DNA of 6,933 nucleotides from Halothece sp. MAG. Lineage in GTDB: Bacteria; Cyanobacteriota; Cyanobacteriia; Cyanobacteriales; Rubidibacteraceae. The notes below the pieces were generated by a model, which searched no databases, had not been told where the DNA came from, and saw only the letters and a program-made list of their open reading frames with translations. This document shows, one piece after another, positions 3,924 through 6,933 of the stretch. The position numbers were made by a program, and so were the translations under genes. Every line of letters begins with the position of its first letter. Position 1 is the stretch's first letter. The DNA is taken from the NCBI GenBank assembly GCA_018610095.1, contig JAHEOB010000173.1, positions 1 through 6,933 of the forward strand. Reading direction: 5' to 3'.

Positions 3924-6386
3924 ACTGCTCAATTTATTGCGACTGAACCATTGCATCAGTCTGGGGAACAAACAGAGAAAATCGTTTGGAATGCTATTCA
4001 AAACAGTTTTCAGCAACGAGAGTGTCTAGCCTATTGGCGTTATCCCATCTTTTCACAAGTAGGAAATTTTCGCAAAGAACCTGATATTTTAATTTTCGAT
4101 CGCGCTTGGGGCATTATTATTATTGAAGTCAAAGCCCTTAACATTGATCAAATTCAACAGATATCAGGGCACATTTGGTATTATCAAAACTTTTATACTA
4201 GTTACGGAAATCCCTATCAACAAGCCGAAAATCAACTATCCTCCCTTTTACACTATTGCCACCGCGAACCCGATTTAAGGGATCAGATTACCACTCGCAT
4301 TGTGATTGCCCTACCCCATATTACTCAACAGCAATGGCAAGATCGAGGGTTTCATCGTCTTCCCACTCAACCGCCATTATTATTACAAGATCATTTAGCA
4401 ACTTCCCAACAGTTACTCACCCAAATTAAACAGACAACACCACGGCATCAAGGGCAAGATTTAACGGAAAAACAGTGGCAATTACTGCTATCGGTTGTTA
4501 GTGGAACGCCACTTTATCAAAAACCGACTTATCGCGTGCTTGCTTCTCCAAAAAGTCGTGGCAAAGTGCTACAACACATTCATCAACACCTTAGTCAATT
4601 TGATCAACAACAAGAAAAAATTGGGAAACAAATTCCCCCTGGGCTACAACGAATTCGAGGAATTGCTGGTTCGGGGAAAACGGTTTTGTTATGTCAAAAA
4701 GCAGCCCACATGCACTTAAAATATCCTGACTGGAAGATCGCGATCGTGTTTTTCTCTCGAAGTCTTTATTCTGTCATTATTGATCACATCCAACAATGGT
4801 TAAACCGTTTTAATGGCAAAAAAATAGACTTTAATCCCAAAACGTCAAATTTACAGGTGCTTCATGCATGGGGATCAAGACATCAACCCGGTTTGTATCG
4901 CTTACTCAGTGAAGCAGCAGGAATTTCCCCGTTAACCGTTCAAGATATTCCTAAACCCGAACGTTATCAACCGAATCTCGCCCTTGCTCTTGCTTGTGAT
5001 CAGTTATTAACAGAAACCAATATTCCCCCATTATTTGATGCCATTTTAATTGACGAAGGGCAAGACTTGTTAGTGGAAGAAACAACAAAATTACATTATA
5101 AACAACCCTTTTATCAATTAGCCTATCAAGCCCTGCACCCAGTTCACGCCAGCCAACCCCAACAACGCAGACTGATTTGGGCGTATGATGAAGCCCAAAG
5201 TCTCGATAACTTATCCATTCCTACCCCAGGGGAAATTTTAGGAGACGACTTAGCCCATCTTCTCAGTGGTGAATATGGTGATGGCATCCCCAAAACGGAA
5301 ACCTTATCTCGTTGCTACCGTCTGCCTCATCCAGTGATTAGCTTTGCCCACGGTATCGGGATGGGCTTATTGCGAAAACAGGGAATGTTAACTGGCGTTA
5401 GTCATCCTCAAGATTGGAAAGCGTTAGGATATGACGTGGAAGGTGATTTTCAACCCCAAGCAACGATTACTCTCAAACGCCCTAGAGACAATTCCCCTCA
5501 TCCCCTACCAGCGTTATGGCAAGGCGATATTATTCGCTTTCAAAGTTATTCCACTCGCCAAGAAGAATTAACTGCTTTAGCCCATCACATTATTACCAAC
5601 TTACGCCATGAAGGGTTACGCCCTGCCCGTAATCTTTTAGTCTTAATTTTAGGTAATGGGTTGGAAGCAAAACAATTACAAACTGAAACCGCAAGATTTC
5701 TCTATCAACAGGGAATTGATATTTATTTGCCCACTGCCGTTGATTGTAATATTTTTGAAACGCCTTATTCGCAACGTCAACCGAATCAATTTTGGTGTGA
5801 AGGCGGGGTTACGGTTGCGCCCATTCATCGCGCAAAAGGGCAAGAAGCAGATATGGTATATATTATCGGCTTAGATCAGGTAGCAAAAGCAGAAGCCAAT
5901 CTTTATTTACGAAATCAATTATTTACTGCCATTACTCGCACTCGCGCTTGGGTAACTTTAAGTGGCATTGGTGCGTATTCTTTTTATGAAGAATTGCAGC
6001 AAGTATTAAACAGTGGTGATACCTTTACCTTTACTTATCGCCAACCCCCCTCTCGACAAATTTCTGTTACTATGGGTGGAGAATTTTGGAATCGTTATAC
6101 AGCAGGAGAACGCAATTTTCAAAACATTAATTTAGAAGGAATGGAGTTAAGCCATCTTGATCTGAGTGGCTGTAATTTGATTGGGGCAAATTTACAAGGA
6201 GCAAATTTAAGTCATAGTTGTTTAGAAGGGGCAAAATTAGTCATTGCCAATTTAGAAAATGCCAATCTCTATCAGGCGAACTTAAAGAAAGCCAACTTAG
6301 AAGGAGCTACTTTAGATAATACCTTTTTAGAAGGGGCGGATCTCACTTATACCCATTTTGGTGATATGGAAAACGAATCATACTAA
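3921..6386 (+). CDS. NERD nuclease domain - superfamily 1 helicase - pentapeptide repeat fusion protein
   Basis: This 821-residue protein has three parts. Residues ~15-135 form a NERD (nuclease-related) domain with the expected acidic set: Glu19 in GEQTEKIVW, Asp55 in KEPDILIFD, and Glu69-x-Lys71 in IIIEVKA. Residues ~240-690 form a UvrD/PcrA-like SF1 helicase: Walker A GIAGSGKT (247-254, Lys253), Walker B ILIDEGQD (375-382), motif III IWAYDEAQSL (419-428), motif IV CYRLP (465-469), motif V TVAPIHRAKGQEAD (631-644) and motif VI LFTAITRTR (667-675, Arg673 and Arg675). Residues 731-815 are 17 in-register pentapeptide repeats that should form a right-handed beta-helix. All catalytic residues look intact, so ATP-driven translocation and DNA cleavage are both plausible; neither is shown. 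There is no signal peptide or membrane segment, so it is cytoplasmic. It is co-transcribed with the RHH gene. Defence against phage or plasmids, or DNA repair, are inferences from the NERD-helicase architecture. The repeat fusion is the unusual part. Confidence 0.93.
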   Translation: MTAQFIATEPLHQSGEQTEKIVWNAIQNSFQQRECLAYWRYPIFSQVGNFRKEPDILIFDRAWGIIIIEVKALNIDQIQQISGHIWYYQNFYTSYGNPYQQAENQLSSLLHYCHREPDLRDQITTRIVIALPHITQQQWQDRGFHRLPTQPPLLLQDHLATSQQLLTQIKQTTPRHQGQDLTEKQWQLLLSVVSGTPLYQKPTYRVLASPKSRGKVLQHIHQHLSQFDQQQEKIGKQIPPGLQRIRGIAGSGKTVLLCQKAAHMHLKYPDWKIAIVFFSRSLYSVIIDHIQQWLNRFNGKKIDFNPKTSNLQVLHAWGSRHQPGLYRLLSEAAGISPLTVQDIPKPERYQPNLALALACDQLLTETNIPPLFDAILIDEGQDLLVEETTKLHYKQPFYQLAYQALHPVHASQPQQRRLIWAYDEAQSLDNLSIPTPGEILGDDLAHLLSGEYGDGIPKTETLSRCYRLPHPVISFAHGIGMGLLRKQGMLTGVSHPQDWKALGYDVEGDFQPQATITLKRPRDNSPHPLPALWQGDIIRFQSYSTRQEELTALAHHIITNLRHEGLRPARNLLVLILGNGLEAKQLQTETARFLYQQGIDIYLPTAVDCNIFETPYSQRQPNQFWCEGGVTVAPIHRAKGQEADMVYIIGLDQVAKAEANLYLRNQLFTAITRTRAWVTLSGIGAYSFYEELQQVLNSGDTFTFTYRQPPSRQISVTMGGEFWNRYTAGERNFQNINLEGMELSHLDLSGCNLIGANLQGANLSHSCLEGAKLVIANLENANLYQANLKKANLEGATLDNTFLEGADLTYTHFGDMENESY
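6111..6365 (+). repeat. Seventeen 15-base pentapeptide-encoding units
   Basis: The 3' end of the nuclease-helicase gene is a run of 17 pentads with no break in register: RNFQN, INLEG, MELSH, LDLSG, CNLIG, ANLQG, ANLSH, SCLEG, AKLVI, ANLEN, ANLYQ, ANLKK, ANLEG, ATLDN, TFLEG, ADLTY, THFGD. The central residue is Leu in 15 and Phe in 2, and Ala at i-2 is commonest in the middle units. At DNA level, units such as GCAAATTTA and GCCAATTTAGAA recur every 15 bases, so unit number could vary between strains. Confidence 0.9.
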
Positions 6387-6400
6387 TCGTTTTTGAAAAG

Positions 6401-6422
6401 CTGCGCGATCACGGTAGTGCAG
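6401..6422. terminator. Weak hairpin between convergent genes
   Basis: CTGCGC (6401-6406) faces GTGCAG (6417-6422). On the plus strand this gives six pairs including one G-U, 15 bases after the helicase stop, but no T-run follows. On the minus strand one pair becomes a mismatch, but CTTTT follows directly. It could serve either converging gene; the stem is short, so confidence is low. Confidence 0.3.
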
Positions 6423-6482
6423 CATCAGAAGTGATTAACCAATAGCTCAACTGTTTCCATCAGACTTATAGTCATTCAGTTG

Positions 6483-6506
6483 AAAAACTTCACATTCTAG
6501 GAAGTT
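6483..6506 (-). terminator. Terminator-like hairpin over the AAA ATPase stop codon
   Basis: On the minus strand AACTTC (6506-6501) and GAAGTT (6491-6486) form a perfect 6-base stem around a 9-base loop that contains most of the TAG stop. The second arm runs into T bases (TTTTT at 6487-6483). The stem is AT-rich and short, so it may be a weak terminator at best. Confidence 0.3.
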
Positions 6507-6933
6507 GAATTGTCATTGCTTTCTTCATTCTCTGTAATAGATAAAGGAATGGGTGCATAAGCTGTTTCATCATCTCGGTTGAGTTGGTGAGCCAAATCTG
6601 AATCTTCCAATTTTTCTAGAATCGGTACAATTTCTTTAAAGGAACGAAAGCCAAGTTGTTGGAGGTCTTCTAACGTAATCGTTTCATCAGAAAGCTCTTT
6701 CCGTTGTTGCAATAAGGATAAAACTCTTTGCTCTTTTACTTCTAGGGCAGCTTGTTCTAACTGGGTATTTTTAGCCGCTTCCAAACCTTTCTTCAGTACC
6801 TCAGGAGTAATTTGTTCTGCTTGTAGTTCCGTCGCTTTTGATAAGACAGCATGACCTAAGCGATTAAACAGACGAGGCTTGCCACGGGAAACTTCGCAAA
6901 ATTGTTTTGCAGTTTCTGGTAGAAAGGGAAGAA
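6497..6933 (-). CDS. C-terminal part of a putative AAA ATPase (Orc1/Cdc6-like or ExeA-like), runs off the window
   Basis: The minus strand is open from the window edge (first full codon at 6931) to a TAG at 6499-6497, giving 144 residues. A TTG at 6784 could be mistaken for a start, but 49 in-frame, protein-like residues precede it, so the gene begins beyond base 6933. The segment near the edge, FCEVSRGKPRLFNRLGHAVL, resembles the sensor-2 region of Orc1/Cdc6 and ExeA-type AAA ATPases (GxPR followed by a helix). The rest is helical and charged (ITPEVLKKGLEAAKNTQLEQ), then a winged-helix-like block with LLQQRKELSDETITLEDLQQ and FKEIVPILEKLEDSDL, ending in an acidic tail rich in Asn and Ser. 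Walker A and B motifs would be outside the window, so the ATPase call is inferred. It converges with the helicase gene across 110 bases, so it is not part of that operon. Confidence 0.6.
   Translation of the reverse strand, partial: LPFLPETAKQFCEVSRGKPRLFNRLGHAVLSKATELQAEQITPEVLKKGLEAAKNTQLEQAALEVKEQRVLSLLQQRKELSDETITLEDLQQLGFRSFKEIVPILEKLEDSDLAHQLNRDDETAYAPIPLSITENEESNDNSTS

Noticed and set aside
3914..3946. ATG overlapping the RHH stop as the start of the helicase
   Set aside because: It is in a different frame and ends after 10 codons; the ATG at 3921 is the first possible start of the long frame.
4495..4719. Out-of-frame open stretch in the nuclease-helicase gene
   Set aside because: It overlaps the linker and Walker A region in another frame; the main frame has intact motifs on both sides.
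5656..5874. Second out-of-frame open stretch in the helicase gene
   Set aside because: It overlaps motif V coding sequence and has no features of its own.
6111..6365. CRISPR-like or noncoding tandem array
   Set aside because: The 15-base period is in frame and encodes a continuous pentapeptide-repeat domain; there are no spacers.
3420..6386. Toxin-antitoxin pair, because the first gene is an RHH protein
   Set aside because: The partner is a large NERD-helicase, not a small toxin such as RelE, ParE or MazF, and the long coiled-coil tail is atypical for an antitoxin.

Overview
The window looks like a cyanobacterial chromosome segment. The 6-phosphogluconate dehydrogenase reads like cyanobacterial versions, a HIP1 octamer (GCGATCGC) lies at 1311-1318 with near-copies elsewhere, a pentapeptide-repeat domain is present, and Shine-Dalgarno sequences are weak or absent. 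Species cannot be fixed from this sequence; a unicellular, moderately AT-rich cyanobacterium is the best guess. No tRNA, rRNA, insertion sequence or CRISPR array was seen.

Left part (1-3126), all on the minus strand, in transcription order: gnd (6-phosphogluconate dehydrogenase, 3126-1699); a 164-base gap with a long hairpin and an extended -10 promoter; a four-carbon acid sugar kinase family protein (DUF1537/OtnK-like, 1534-209); and the first 72 residues of a DUF4870 membrane protein (216-1). The last two genes overlap by 8 bases, so they are probably translationally coupled. This is ordinary metabolic and housekeeping content.

Middle (3127-3419): a 293-base divergent intergenic region. 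It holds candidate promoters for both directions, three AATAA boxes at an exact 16-base period just upstream of the plus-strand operon, and a minus-strand stretch that reads like the frameshifted tail of a decayed gene.

Right part (3420-6386), plus strand: a two-gene operon that is the most interesting content. The first gene encodes a 164-residue ribbon-helix-helix protein with a long coiled-coil tail. Six bases after its stop begins an 821-residue protein that joins a NERD nuclease-like domain, a superfamily 1 (UvrD/PcrA-like) helicase with all main motifs visible, and 17 pentapeptide repeats. The likely arrangement is a DNA-binding or oligomerising partner and autoregulator plus a nuclease-helicase that processes DNA. 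A role in defence or in DNA repair is inference only.

Far right (6497-6933), minus strand, convergent with the operon: the C-terminal 144 residues of a protein resembling the end of an Orc1/Cdc6-like or ExeA-like AAA ATPase. The gene runs off the window edge.
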